A DNA stretch of 64,000 nt from NCBI RefSeq assembly GCF_014199395.1, contig NZ_JACIJM010000002.1:248001-312000 (forward strand), in the 5' to 3' direction. The translations under genes and the position numbers were made by a program. Below the pieces are notes generated by a model. That model searched no databases. It was not told the DNA's origin and was given only the letters and a program-made list of their open reading frames with translations. Shown in pieces: positions 1-8,702 of the stretch (positions within the stretch are counted from its first letter, which is position 1; each line of letters begins with the position of its first letter). This DNA comes from Yoonia ponticola. Its GTDB lineage: Bacteria; Pseudomonadota; Alphaproteobacteria; Rhodobacterales; Rhodobacteraceae.

Positions 1-23
1 GCATGTAGCCGCCTGACGTTAGC

Positions 24-50
24 TGCCCCCGACGCATCACGTCGGGGGCA
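24..50. terminator. GC-rich hairpin, probable terminator
   Basis: An 11-base perfect inverted repeat (24-34 and 40-50) with a 5-base loop is followed on the plus side by a T-rich stretch. It lies 6 bases beyond the stop of the solute-binding protein gene on the minus strand. The T-rich side suits a plus-strand transcript entering from the left, but the stem could stop transcripts from both sides. No T-run is seen in the minus direction. Confidence 0.6.
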
Positions 51-56
51 TTTCGT

Positions 57-1532
57 TTACTCTGCCCAGCTAAGTGCAGTCACATCAACCGACGCCGTCG
101 GCTGGTTTTCCCACATGCCTTGCAACTCTGCTTTCACAACCGTCGGATAGGCCAGTTCGAACAGGTATCCGTTGACGTAATCTTCCGAGATCATCGTTTG
201 GGCCTGAGCGAGCAACGCTGACCGCGCGGCTGGATCGGCGGTTGCTTCCAACTCGGTCATGATCGCTTGGAAATCAGGGTTATCGTACTGGAAATAGTAG
301 TCGGGATTCGCGTAGATGCTGATGTCCATTGGTTCAGTATGGCTGACAATCGACAGACCGAAATCCTTGCCGTTGAACACTTCTTCCAGCCATTGCGCCC
401 ATTCGAGGTTGCTGATTTCAGCCTCAATCCCAACGTCACGCAGTTGCGCCGCGATGATTTCACCACCTCGCCGTGCATAGGACGGCGGCGGCAGTTTCAG
501 CGTGGTCGTAAAGCCGTCTTCAAAACCAGCCTCGGCCAGCAGCGCACGCGCTTTTTCAGGATCGTAGTTCGAATTCGCCGTCAGATCGACGTAATCGGGG
601 TTATGGGGCGCAAAATGCGTCCCGATTGGCGTGCCGATCCCGTACAGCGCACCGTCAATAATCGCTTGGCGGTCAATCGCATGGCTCACCGCCTCGCGCA
701 CAAGCACGTCGTCAAACGGCGGCATTTTATTGTTCATCGCAAGGATCGTTTCGCCCTCGGTATTCCCCCGCAGCACGGTGAAACGTGGATCGGCGTCAAA
801 TTGCGGCAGGTTTTCGGGGGCTGGGAAGCCTGCAAAAGCGTCAACATCTTCGGCCATCACAGCCGCAAAAGCCGCTGTCGGGTCGCTGATAAAACGGAAT
901 GTCGCGGTTTCAATCGCGGGGGCCTCGCCCCAGTAATCATCGTTGCGGGTCAGTTCGATTTTGTCGCCCTGCGCCCAGTCGCTGAATTTGTAAGCGCCTG
1001 TTCCAATTGGGTTTGTCGCGATGTCAGCGATGCTTTCCTCGGCCACGATCACTGCGTCGCCCCATGCCATGTTGAACAGGAACGACCCGTTCGGCTGGGA
1101 CAGCGTGACTTTGACAGTCAACGGATCGACCGCTTCCACCGATGCGATACTTTCGAACAGCGCCTTCTGCGCGTTGGTGCTGTCCTCGGCGCGCGCCCGA
1201 TCAAGGCTGAACACCACGTCAGCGGAATCCATCGCCGTGCCGTCGTGGAACATCACACCAGCGGCGAGGTGGAAGGTGTAGGTCAGGCCGTCCTCTGAAA
1301 TGTCCCAGCTTTGCGCGAGGCTTGGCACAACGGCGCCATCGGATTCGAAACGTGTCAGCCCTTCAAAGACATTGTGATACATCACCGTGTCAATCGCTTG
1401 CGCGGCACCGCCCGTTGGGTCCAAATTCGGCGGCTCAAGTTGAACCGCAATCGTGACACTGTCGTTCGCCAAAGCGCCTGTCGCGCAGATTGCGATGAAA
1501 GACGACGTGATTAATGCCTTAGTGTACTTCAT
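57..1532 (-). CDS. ABC transporter solute-binding protein, peptide/nickel family 5 (DppA/OppA-like)
   Basis: Periplasmic binding component of a peptide-type ABC importer, 491 residues, the usual size for SBP family 5. The N-terminus is a classic Sec signal peptide (MKYTK, then a hydrophobic stretch ending ATGALA before N), and this fixes the start at 1532. A GGGGGC stretch precedes that ATG, and the longer frame to 1559 would bury the signal. The body has typical family features: LEPPNLDP near the mature N-terminus and FHDGTAMDSADVVFS in lobe I. No permease or ATPase gene is present on this side; if there are any they lie left of the window. Two M20 hydrolases lie upstream on the same strand, which suggests import of peptides or N-acyl compounds that those enzymes then cleave. 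The ligand cannot be read from sequence. Confidence 0.93.
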   Translation of the reverse strand: MKYTKALITSSFIAICATGALANDSVTIAVQLEPPNLDPTGGAAQAIDTVMYHNVFEGLTRFESDGAVVPSLAQSWDISEDGLTYTFHLAAGVMFHDGTAMDSADVVFSLDRARAEDSTNAQKALFESIASVEAVDPLTVKVTLSQPNGSFLFNMAWGDAVIVAEESIADIATNPIGTGAYKFSDWAQGDKIELTRNDDYWGEAPAIETATFRFISDPTAAFAAVMAEDVDAFAGFPAPENLPQFDADPRFTVLRGNTEGETILAMNNKMPPFDDVLVREAVSHAIDRQAIIDGALYGIGTPIGTHFAPHNPDYVDLTANSNYDPEKARALLAEAGFEDGFTTTLKLPPPSYARRGGEIIAAQLRDVGIEAEISNLEWAQWLEEVFNGKDFGLSIVSHTEPMDISIYANPDYYFQYDNPDFQAIMTELEATADPAARSALLAQAQTMISEDYVNGYLFELAYPTVVKAELQGMWENQPTASVDVTALSWAE

Positions 1533-1627
1533 AAGTGCCCCCGTTTTTGTTGCGTTCACTGTTGACGGAACGTTCAGTCAAATCAAGCCCTTCGCCATGC
1601 GAAGCCGATCATCGCGCTGCATCTGGC

Positions 1628-2920
1628 CTATGGCACCAGCAGTTTGACGAGGCTACGCGCCATGACTTTGATGCTGTCCATCATATCGTCAACGCCGATG
1701 TATTCGTCCGGCTTGTGCGCCAGTTCCAGAATGCCCGGACCGTAGGCCACGCAGTTCTTCAGCTTGCCAATCCGGTCGATGTGTTTCTGATCGTATGTGC
1801 CGGGCGAGGCCACAAATTCGGCCTCTTTGCCAAGGACATGCGCGATTTCGGCAGCCACGGTCGCGGCAATCGGCGAATTCCGGTCGGTCATTGATGGCAG
1901 CACAGAATTCAGTTCGGTCATGGCATAGTCGAACTTGGGCCGATCCGCCTTGAGCCCTTCGAGCAGCGCTTCGACTTCCCCGCGTACTTGGTCCAGCGGT
2001 TCTTCGACCAAGAAACGGCGGTCGATCACGACACGGCAGGAATCTGGGACGCAATGTGCTGGCAGTCCGGTGAAGTCGTCGGTTTGCTCTGCCATACCGC
2101 CGTGAATCGAGTTGATGTTCATCGTAGATGATCGCGCACCTTCGGGCACCACGGGCATGTCGGTGTGGCGGCTTGCCATGAGAGGGTAGAGATCGGTCTC
2201 GAATTTATCCAATACCGCCCCCATATGCCGGACGGCGCAGTCGCCTAGGAAGGGCATTGAGCCATGCGCGATCTCGCCGAATGTTTCTATCTCGGCCCAC
2301 CACCCGCCGCGATGCCCCAAGCACACGCGATCTTTGTTCAGGGGTTCGGGGATGATCACGTGCTGCACACGCTCGGGCGCAAAAAAGCCTTTCTCAGCCA
2401 GATAAGCCACGCCACCGTAGCCACCGGATTCTTCGTCGGCTGTGCCGGAAATCTCGACCGCGCCGTGGAAATCGGGGTAGACCGCAAGGAATGCTTCGGC
2501 CGCAATAATCGACGCGGCAAGCCCGCCTTTCATGTCGCAGGCCCCGCGTCCGTAAATTTTACCGTCGATTAACTCACCACCGAACGGGTCAGTCGTCCAA
2601 CCTTTACCCACTTCGACAACGTCGGTGTGCGAATTAAAGTGAACGCAGTCGCCCGCATGCTTGCCTTCGCGCCGCGCGATCACGTTCCAACGCGGGTAGC
2701 GTTCGCTATCGCCGGGCGTGCCGTAAGCGCGGACCAATTCGATCTCAAATCCTGATGCCTTGAGCCGTTTTGCGAGAAAATCACAAATCGCTTCGTAATT
2801 TTCACCCGGCGGGTTCAGCGTAGGGATGCGGATCAAGTCACCGGTGAGTTGGATAAGGTCGCAGCGACGGTCTTCAATCGCGGCCATCAGGGCGGTCATT
2901 TGTGCGGTGTTTTCAGTCAT
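1628..2920 (-). CDS. M20 family peptidase, ArgE/DapE-type deacylase
   Basis: Zinc-dependent amidohydrolase of 430 residues in the acetylornithine deacetylase/succinyl-diaminopimelate desuccinylase group. The metal and catalytic residues are visible: H98 and D100 in SHTD, D129 in GRGACDMKGG, and E163-E164 in ADEESGGYGG. The ATG at 2920 has AGGTGG at good spacing. The gene lies between a larger M20 enzyme and the solute-binding protein on the same strand, so a role in hydrolysing an imported N-acyl amino acid or dipeptide fits better than arginine or lysine biosynthesis. Substrate assignment within this family is unreliable from sequence alone. Confidence 0.92.
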   Translation of the reverse strand: MTENTAQMTALMAAIEDRRCDLIQLTGDLIRIPTLNPPGENYEAICDFLAKRLKASGFEIELVRAYGTPGDSERYPRWNVIARREGKHAGDCVHFNSHTDVVEVGKGWTTDPFGGELIDGKIYGRGACDMKGGLAASIIAAEAFLAVYPDFHGAVEISGTADEESGGYGGVAYLAEKGFFAPERVQHVIIPEPLNKDRVCLGHRGGWWAEIETFGEIAHGSMPFLGDCAVRHMGAVLDKFETDLYPLMASRHTDMPVVPEGARSSTMNINSIHGGMAEQTDDFTGLPAHCVPDSCRVVIDRRFLVEEPLDQVRGEVEALLEGLKADRPKFDYAMTELNSVLPSMTDRNSPIAATVAAEIAHVLGKEAEFVASPGTYDQKHIDRIGKLKNCVAYGPGILELAHKPDEYIGVDDMMDSIKVMARSLVKLLVP

Positions 2921-3039
2921 GTCGCCACCTTTGCCTAAGGCGTGCTGACGAGCAAGCGAAACTGAAACCTTCCCCGCGGGGAAGACGTGCGTTGTGGTTT
3001 GATTTTGTTAAGGCACGACAATTTGTGCCGAGCCCGATA

Positions 3040-4602
3040 TCAAGCCCCGTCCATCGTGCTTGGTATCCACCAGTCACGGCCACGTGCCGTGGTCACATAT
3101 TCAGGCCAGCGAAAGTGGATTGGCGGTTCATAATCGCATAATGGCGGGATCGCATTTTGCGCGGTTCGGTTCTGGAATTCATCCATCGCGGCATCGCGGG
3201 CGGTTTTATCTTCGAGTAGTCGCAGCGCCGAGAGCGCGAGGATTTTAGCCGCGGTTTGGACCATCGGATCAATCGTCGCCGGAATTCCGCCCAGCGCATT
3301 CATCACCCAAGACGGATAAGTCACGCCCTTTGGGGCCTGCAAAGCCGGACGCGCCACATAGAATCGGGCGGTCGGCGCATGCCACGTCATGTCGGTATAA
3401 TCATCGGACGTTGAGTTAATTTGGGACGGCGGCAGATCGTGGCGCAGGATTGCTTCGGCGCTTTGTGGATCAATCAGACGGGTCATCTCTGGAATAAACG
3501 GATCATCCATCGGCGTCAGGCCAAGGTTCGTCTGCACTTCGCGACCGACCGCTTTGGCGGCCTCATTCCAAACAGGCGCACCGACGTGCTGCATCGCGTC
3601 CCAAACTGTGCTGGCAATCGCGTGGTTCGCCAAACCGGGCCGCGATTTGCAGACCCAGTGCCGTTCCCAGCGACAACCCGTCATGTCAGCGGCAGCTTGA
3701 GCATTGCGGTCCAGAACGGCGGTGATTTGCTCGGCCATCGCGATGTCAGGCGTCCGCATCATGTATTGGATTTCAGCCAGACCTGCTGGCAGATTGTCGG
3801 CTGTGGCTTGGCCTGCGGTCAGGATTGCTTCGGATATCGACCAGCCGCCTTGATGCGGTAGCATACTGTCGCGCAGGGATTTCGACGCGAGATACATCAT
3901 ATTGAGCGCATCATTTGCACCGGGGGCACGCACGGCGGAATGGCTTTGGGGGATCGGCGTGTCTGTCGTGCCCCATGTTTCAGGCTCGTCACAGATAAAG
4001 CGATAGATCATCGAATAGGCCGCACCACAGTGGGTGTCCCAGCGCACCGTGTTACACATCGGCAGCATATAGAACGGGTGAAACGATAGGATCGCGGCAA
4101 GCCCGTCGTAGTATCCAGCAGCCGCGTGAATGGGTTTTGACCCGCGTACCTTTTCCGCAGGCTCGCCTGTAAAGCGCAGCCCGCCTTTGATCCCGTGCTT
4201 TTCCATCGCGGCTTTTGTCGCCAACAATCCACCGAGCCCTGCAATACCGAGACCGGAGTGCGGATCGGTGTGACCGCCCGCTTGATATCCGAGCCCTGTG
4301 CGTGGGGCGCGGTGTGTGACAGCCGCCTGACAATTACCCGGCACGGCGTCGTATTCTGCGTACATTCCGATGATCGGACCATCGCCGTTTGACCATTCCG
4401 CACAGAACGCTGTTGGCATTCCGGCGCTGCCTTCTTCGACCACGAATCCCTCTTGGCGAAGCCGTTTCACGTACCACGCCGCAGATTCGTATTCCCGCCA
4501 AGCCGTTTCGCCGTAGCCGAATATCGTCTGACAGGCCTGTGACAGGTCAGATGCGCTTGCCTCTACGTAGCTTAGCGCGGTGGTTTGTGCGTCAGAGATC
4601 AT
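3040..4602 (-). CDS. M20 family amidohydrolase (AbgB-like)
   Basis: Amidohydrolase of the M20D/aminobenzoyl-glutamate-utilisation type, 520 residues, predicted cytoplasmic. Family features include GMYAEYDAVPG (metal-site region, residues about 95-105), GGHTDPHSGLG, and FTGEPAEK with the catalytic glutamate. The start at 4602 (MISDAQ) is preceded by GAAAGG. The frame extends 111 bases further upstream to 4713, but that stretch lacks a ribosome site and resembles a leader. It is probably the first gene of a minus-strand run with the ArgE-like enzyme and the solute-binding protein. Likely reaction: hydrolysis of an N-acyl or amide bond in a scavenged compound. Confidence 0.88.
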   Translation of the reverse strand: MISDAQTTALSYVEASASDLSQACQTIFGYGETAWREYESAAWYVKRLRQEGFVVEEGSAGMPTAFCAEWSNGDGPIIGMYAEYDAVPGNCQAAVTHRAPRTGLGYQAGGHTDPHSGLGIAGLGGLLATKAAMEKHGIKGGLRFTGEPAEKVRGSKPIHAAAGYYDGLAAILSFHPFYMLPMCNTVRWDTHCGAAYSMIYRFICDEPETWGTTDTPIPQSHSAVRAPGANDALNMMYLASKSLRDSMLPHQGGWSISEAILTAGQATADNLPAGLAEIQYMMRTPDIAMAEQITAVLDRNAQAAADMTGCRWERHWVCKSRPGLANHAIASTVWDAMQHVGAPVWNEAAKAVGREVQTNLGLTPMDDPFIPEMTRLIDPQSAEAILRHDLPPSQINSTSDDYTDMTWHAPTARFYVARPALQAPKGVTYPSWVMNALGGIPATIDPMVQTAAKILALSALRLLEDKTARDAAMDEFQNRTAQNAIPPLCDYEPPIHFRWPEYVTTARGRDWWIPSTMDGA

Positions 4603-4841
4603 CGGAAGCCTTTCATTTATTAAGGAAGTTTGATGCAAAATAGCTAAGGTTGCTAGGGATTGTTTCGCGAAAACCCGCCCCCATTGTTCCCGGATCGACG
4701 CCAATCCAACCACAAAAACGTGATTAAAGGCCCTTAAACAACAAAGTCACGTCACCTTTTAGCCTAATTTGAATGACATTTCCTGATGCCAAGCACGACG
4801 GATCTTCCCGTCTATTTATATGTTTGAAAGCTGGATGTGAT
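4603..4841. promoter_or_regulatory. Divergent intergenic region between the M20 amidohydrolase and the kinase cluster
   Basis: This 239-base AT-richer spacer must hold promoters for the minus-strand M20 genes and for the plus-strand kinase cluster. TATTTATATG at about 4812-4822 is a possible -10-like element for the kinase transcript. I could not identify a convincing -35 partner or an operator. Confidence 0.35.
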
Positions 4842-6968
4842 ATGGGCAACGAAAACGCAGCAGAGATTGGCGCAGAGATCAGCACCGACGAAGATTTCGT
4901 CGACGAGTTGAAACCGGGTACGCAACTGATGCACGGCCAATATACGATCACAAGCTTCCTGAATGCGGGGGGGTTTGGGATTACATATTTGGCGATAGAC
5001 AGTCTTGACCGGAAGATCGTCATTAAGGAATGTTTCCCTGGTGCGTTCTGCCGTCGCAGTCGGTCGATTGTACAAGCACGGTCTCGCGCGCACCAAAAAG
5101 AACTGAAATCAATGGTTCGCCTGTTTGTGCAAGAGGCCAAGAGCCTAGCCAAACTGTCCCACCCGAATATCGTGGGTGTGCATCAGGTCTTTGAAGATAA
5201 CGATACTGCCTACATGGCGCTCGACTTTGTTGAAGGTCGCGACATGCTGGACACGATGGATGATCCGGATGCGAACGTCGCGCCGTCATTGATCAGAACG
5301 ATGTTGATCGAAATTCTGGGCGCTGTTGGATTTATTCACAGCCAAGACATCCTGCACCGCGATATTTCACCAGACAACATCCTGATCGGCCAAGACGGCC
5401 ATCCGGTTTTGATCGACTTTGGTGCTGCGCGCGAAGAAGCGACGAAGCAAAGCCGTGTGCTGTCTGCGTTGAGTGTGGTCAAGGACGGGTATTCCCCGCA
5501 GGAATTCTACATCGCTGGGTCAAACCAAAATGCGTCGTCGGATTTGTATGCGCTGGGCGCGAGCTTCTACCACTTTATGAAGGGTGATACCCCGCCGAAT
5601 TCACAGGCTCGTTTGGCCGCACTCGCGTCAGGCGACAAAGATCCGTACATCCCGCTGAAAGGCGCGATTGAGGGCTATGACGACAATTTCCTCGCGGCGA
5701 TTGATAAGTCGCTTGAGGTGCTGCCAAAGAACCGTGTTCAATCTGCGCAAGAGTGGCTGGATATGATCGACGGCAAGCATTTGCCTGCGCCTGTTGTTGC
5801 AGCACCGACGGCCAATGTGGCCTCTGCGGTTGCAGCGACGACGGAAGCGACACAGGGTCGTTCTAAGGCGTTTATCCTGATGGCATCCGCTGCTGCGATT
5901 GCTATTGTTGGTGTTGGCGTGGCGTTTTCGGTTGGTGCATTTGATACGGCTGAAAAAGCTGAAGTGATCTCGGCACCTGCTCAGGCGGAAACGCAGACAT
6001 CGGAAGCCGCGTCGGTACTGGATGCTGAGGCAGATGCTGCAGCTGAAGCGCTAGCCGTCGCCCAAGCCCAAGCTGATGCCGCAGCGCAAGCCGCTGTTTT
6101 GGCTGTAGCTGAAGCTGCGCAACCACAGACGATTACGCTGGTTCCTGCGACGGCTCATACGCCTAAGCCGCCTACTGACATCGACGACGCGCACAACATG
6201 CCTACAGTCAGAAACGGTGCGCCTGAAAAGCCAGTGGCGACAGTGAGCGCGTCTTTGATCGATAACGATATGGTTCACTTCGCAAGCTTTGCTTCCCTTG
6301 GCAAAAGCGCCGACTTTGAGGCTGATGCGTTCGGAATGACTGAAACGGTGCCTGCTTTTGCTCTCGGCAATGAAATCGTGACGAAGCCTGATTTGGACGA
6401 TTCAGTTGTTCAGTCGAGCTGGACTGTTGATCTGCCGTTTAACGCGTCATCAACATCATCCCGCGTGATCGGAACCGTTGATCTGGAAGCCCCAAGCTGG
6501 GCGAACGAAGGCGTTGAAATTGACACGGTCAATGGCCGTTCCATCGTCAATCTCGATGGGATTGAGGGTGCTTTGCAGACCTCCGTGAAACTGGCTGACG
6601 AGACCGAGTTGCAAGTCAACTTCGGCATTCGCGACACAGCGACCGGCGTTCGGACCGAGCAAAGCTCTGTGATGCCAATCATCCAGAAGACCGAACTGTT
6701 AAATGGTCTTGGATTTGAAACACGACGCGCTGATGACACATGGGTCACAACCGTCACCGATGTGCCTGATACCGCAAACACTGATCTGAAAGTCGGTGAT
6801 GAGGTTGTGGCGTATATGCTGACATCCGAGTTGGTGAATGACCGGACGTCTCTCAAGGCGATCATGAATCGTGAAATCGCAGACGGCACTTCGCTATTTA
6901 GCTTTGCTGTGAACCGTGACGGCGTGATGTGGATTACATCGCTCGATTACACCGACAGCGCACAATGA
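4842..6968 (+). CDS. Membrane-anchored Hanks-type Ser/Thr protein kinase with periplasmic C-terminal region
   Basis: Protein kinase of 708 residues. The cytoplasmic kinase domain (about 33-310) shows a glycine-rich loop GGFGITYLA at 43-51, the ATP-binding lysine K62 in VIKE, the catalytic HRD at 172-174 with N179, and DFG at 192-194. It therefore looks active. An Ala/Thr linker leads to one transmembrane helix (about 343-366). This is followed by a long Ala/Gln/Glu-rich, probably helical stretch and a C-terminal extracytoplasmic part whose last 150 residues look like two degenerate PDZ-like modules (VGDEVVAYML is the clearest piece). The ATG at 4842 follows GAAAG. An in-frame ATG at 4773 adds 23 residues without a ribosome site. 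It leads a run with FHA and PP2C genes, which should read and reverse its phosphorylation. It is related to PpkA/PknB-type kinases, but no T6SS genes are nearby. Confidence 0.93.
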   Translation: MGNENAAEIGAEISTDEDFVDELKPGTQLMHGQYTITSFLNAGGFGITYLAIDSLDRKIVIKECFPGAFCRRSRSIVQARSRAHQKELKSMVRLFVQEAKSLAKLSHPNIVGVHQVFEDNDTAYMALDFVEGRDMLDTMDDPDANVAPSLIRTMLIEILGAVGFIHSQDILHRDISPDNILIGQDGHPVLIDFGAAREEATKQSRVLSALSVVKDGYSPQEFYIAGSNQNASSDLYALGASFYHFMKGDTPPNSQARLAALASGDKDPYIPLKGAIEGYDDNFLAAIDKSLEVLPKNRVQSAQEWLDMIDGKHLPAPVVAAPTANVASAVAATTEATQGRSKAFILMASAAAIAIVGVGVAFSVGAFDTAEKAEVISAPAQAETQTSEAASVLDAEADAAAEALAVAQAQADAAAQAAVLAVAEAAQPQTITLVPATAHTPKPPTDIDDAHNMPTVRNGAPEKPVATVSASLIDNDMVHFASFASLGKSADFEADAFGMTETVPAFALGNEIVTKPDLDDSVVQSSWTVDLPFNASSTSSRVIGTVDLEAPSWANEGVEIDTVNGRSIVNLDGIEGALQTSVKLADETELQVNFGIRDTATGVRTEQSSVMPIIQKTELLNGLGFETRRADDTWVTTVTDVPDTANTDLKVGDEVVAYMLTSELVNDRTSLKAIMNREIADGTSLFSFAVNRDGVMWITSLDYTDSAQ

Positions 6969-7008
6969 CATCAGCCTGTGCCCAACGAAAAAACAAGAGG
7001 TAGTTCCA

Positions 7009-7764
7009 ATGAAATTTTTGAGTGATCTATTTAGCCGCAAGCGCGTGGACGCCAAACCAGCCGATGCACCTGTTGAAAACTTTGCCGATATCACAGCGCA
7101 TGCTGATCAGGTTCGCCAACAAGTTAGCACAAGTGCGGTACTCGACAACGTCAGCGAAAAAGTCACGGCGAAAGCCCCCAAAGCTAATATTTGGGACACT
7201 GACGAAGACTTGCCGCCTGTTGCTACTCTGCCAGAAATGCGCCCAGCTGCGGCCCCTGCCCCTGCAAAAGCGCCATCACGTGCACGCCGGACCAAAACAC
7301 GTCTGATCGGTTTTGAAAGCAGTTCCGGTGTAGTTGATCTGTTCGACAGTACACCTGCTGCTGCACCGACAAAGCGCGCGAAGTTTCCTGTTGGTTGGGC
7401 GATTGTTGTTGATGGACCAGGTCGTGGCGAATGTTTCTCGTTGGAAGCAGGCATGTCGCAGATCGGTCGTGGCGAAGATCAGGCGATCCAGCTTGATTTT
7501 GGCGACAACGCGGTGTCCCGCACCAATCACGCGGCTATTGTTTACGACTCTGAGACCCATAGCTTTTTGTTGGGACACGGCGGCAAAAGCAACCTTGTGC
7601 GCCTGAATGACAAGCCAGTGATCAGCAACGAAGACCTGAAAGACGGCGATATGATCCGTATCGGTGAAACGACGCTGCGCTTTATCCCACTGTGTTCGCC
7701 AGAGTTTAACTGGGCCGACCAAAAATCCAGCGAAGAGGAGTCTGACGATGTGGCGATCGCCTGA
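7009..7764 (+). CDS. FHA domain protein
   Basis: Phosphothreonine-reading adaptor of 251 residues. The first about 130 residues are low complexity (Ala/Pro-rich, with RARRTKTR at about 90) and probably disordered. The FHA domain spans about 137-235, with GRGED, an SRTNHAA version of the conserved SRxHA motif, and the closing LKDGDMIRIGETTLRFI. It starts 40 bases after the kinase stop with AGAGG as ribosome site, and its 3' end overlaps the PP2C gene by 17 bases, so the kinase, FHA and phosphatase genes are translationally linked. By analogy with the T6SS Fha and PpkA systems, it would bind the autophosphorylated kinase or another phosphoprotein of the cluster. Confidence 0.9.
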   Translation: MKFLSDLFSRKRVDAKPADAPVENFADITAHADQVRQQVSTSAVLDNVSEKVTAKAPKANIWDTDEDLPPVATLPEMRPAAAPAPAKAPSRARRTKTRLIGFESSSGVVDLFDSTPAAAPTKRAKFPVGWAIVVDGPGRGECFSLEAGMSQIGRGEDQAIQLDFGDNAVSRTNHAAIVYDSETHSFLLGHGGKSNLVRLNDKPVISNEDLKDGDMIRIGETTLRFIPLCSPEFNWADQKSSEEESDDVAIA

Positions 7765-8701
7765 ACCACGCTACGACGTAGCGTCTGCGCTCTGCCAGGG
7801 CGGCCGTGACTATCAAGAAGATGCGATTGTTACCGACTTTCCGTTTGGTTCCGACAGCGGTGTTGTCGTTCTTGCTGACGGTATGGGTGGTCATGCGGCT
7901 GGTGATGTTGCCTCGAAAATTGTTGTCACAGAAGTCTTTAGCGAGCTGAAATTCCAATCTGCGAACTTTCACGAGTTTGAAAAAGACATCCCGTCGATGA
8001 TGATTGATGCCACTGCTGGCGCAAACGTCTGTGTCCGCGATCACGTCCGTGACAATCCTTTGACGCGCGGTATGGGCGCCACGATGGTATCCCTCGTGAT
8101 GGTTGAAAACCGGATGTTCTGGATGTCGGTTGGCGATAGCCCACTGTATCTGATGCGCGGTGGTAAGCTGCGTCAGTTGAACGAAGACCATTCAATGGCG
8201 CCGCAAATCGACTTTATGGTGCAATCGGGTTTGATCGACGCTGATGTGGCGAAGAACCATCCAGATCGTAACTGTTTGACCTCTGTGATTTTGGGTGACC
8301 GGATTGCAAAGTCCGACTGTCCGAATGATCCGTTTGGCTTGGAAATTGGCGATATTGTGGTCGTGTCCTCAGACGGGCTTCAGTACCTTGATAACGACGT
8401 GATCCAGAAGATCCTGCACAAATACCGTCGTCGCAAAAGCGCCGAGATCGCAGGTCATCTGTTGGAAGCGATTGAAAAGCTGGGCGACGTCGATCAGGAC
8501 AACGTGTCTTTTGCGGTGATCAAGTTGAACCACAACAAGCCAATGGACCGCGCAGTTCGCGTGAAACCTACGGATATCGTGGACACGACATCCCCGAATA
8601 TGACCCGTGTTGTTCATCTTGATGATGCAGATGACACCCAAAAAACGGGTGTGGCTGCAAATGGCGAACCAGCGTTGAAACTGGTTTCTGGAGGGAAGTG
8701 A
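7748..8701 (+). CDS. PP2C family Ser/Thr protein phosphatase
   Basis: Metal-dependent phosphatase of 317 residues. Metal-binding motifs are intact: RDYQED (about 21-26), ADGMGGHAAGD, SVGDSPLYLMRGG, VSSDGLQ and the closing DQDNVS. The start at 7748 is chosen because AGGAG sits 8 bases upstream and the protein then begins just before the PP2C fold. The longer frame to 7664 overlaps deep into the FHA gene. The last about 50 residues are outside the catalytic domain. It should reverse phosphorylation by the kinase two genes upstream (the PppA role in T6SS loci). The next gene begins 1 base after its stop codon. Confidence 0.93.
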   Translation: MWRSPEPRYDVASALCQGGRDYQEDAIVTDFPFGSDSGVVVLADGMGGHAAGDVASKIVVTEVFSELKFQSANFHEFEKDIPSMMIDATAGANVCVRDHVRDNPLTRGMGATMVSLVMVENRMFWMSVGDSPLYLMRGGKLRQLNEDHSMAPQIDFMVQSGLIDADVAKNHPDRNCLTSVILGDRIAKSDCPNDPFGLEIGDIVVVSSDGLQYLDNDVIQKILHKYRRRKSAEIAGHLLEAIEKLGDVDQDNVSFAVIKLNHNKPMDRAVRVKPTDIVDTTSPNMTRVVHLDDADDTQKTGVAANGEPALKLVSGGK

Positions 8702-8702
8702 T

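Noticed and set aside
267..1298. Long plus-strand open frame of 343 codons opposite the solute-binding protein gene
   Set aside because: It is an antisense shadow of a gene with a signal peptide and family motifs; its translation is Arg/His-rich and resembles no protein.
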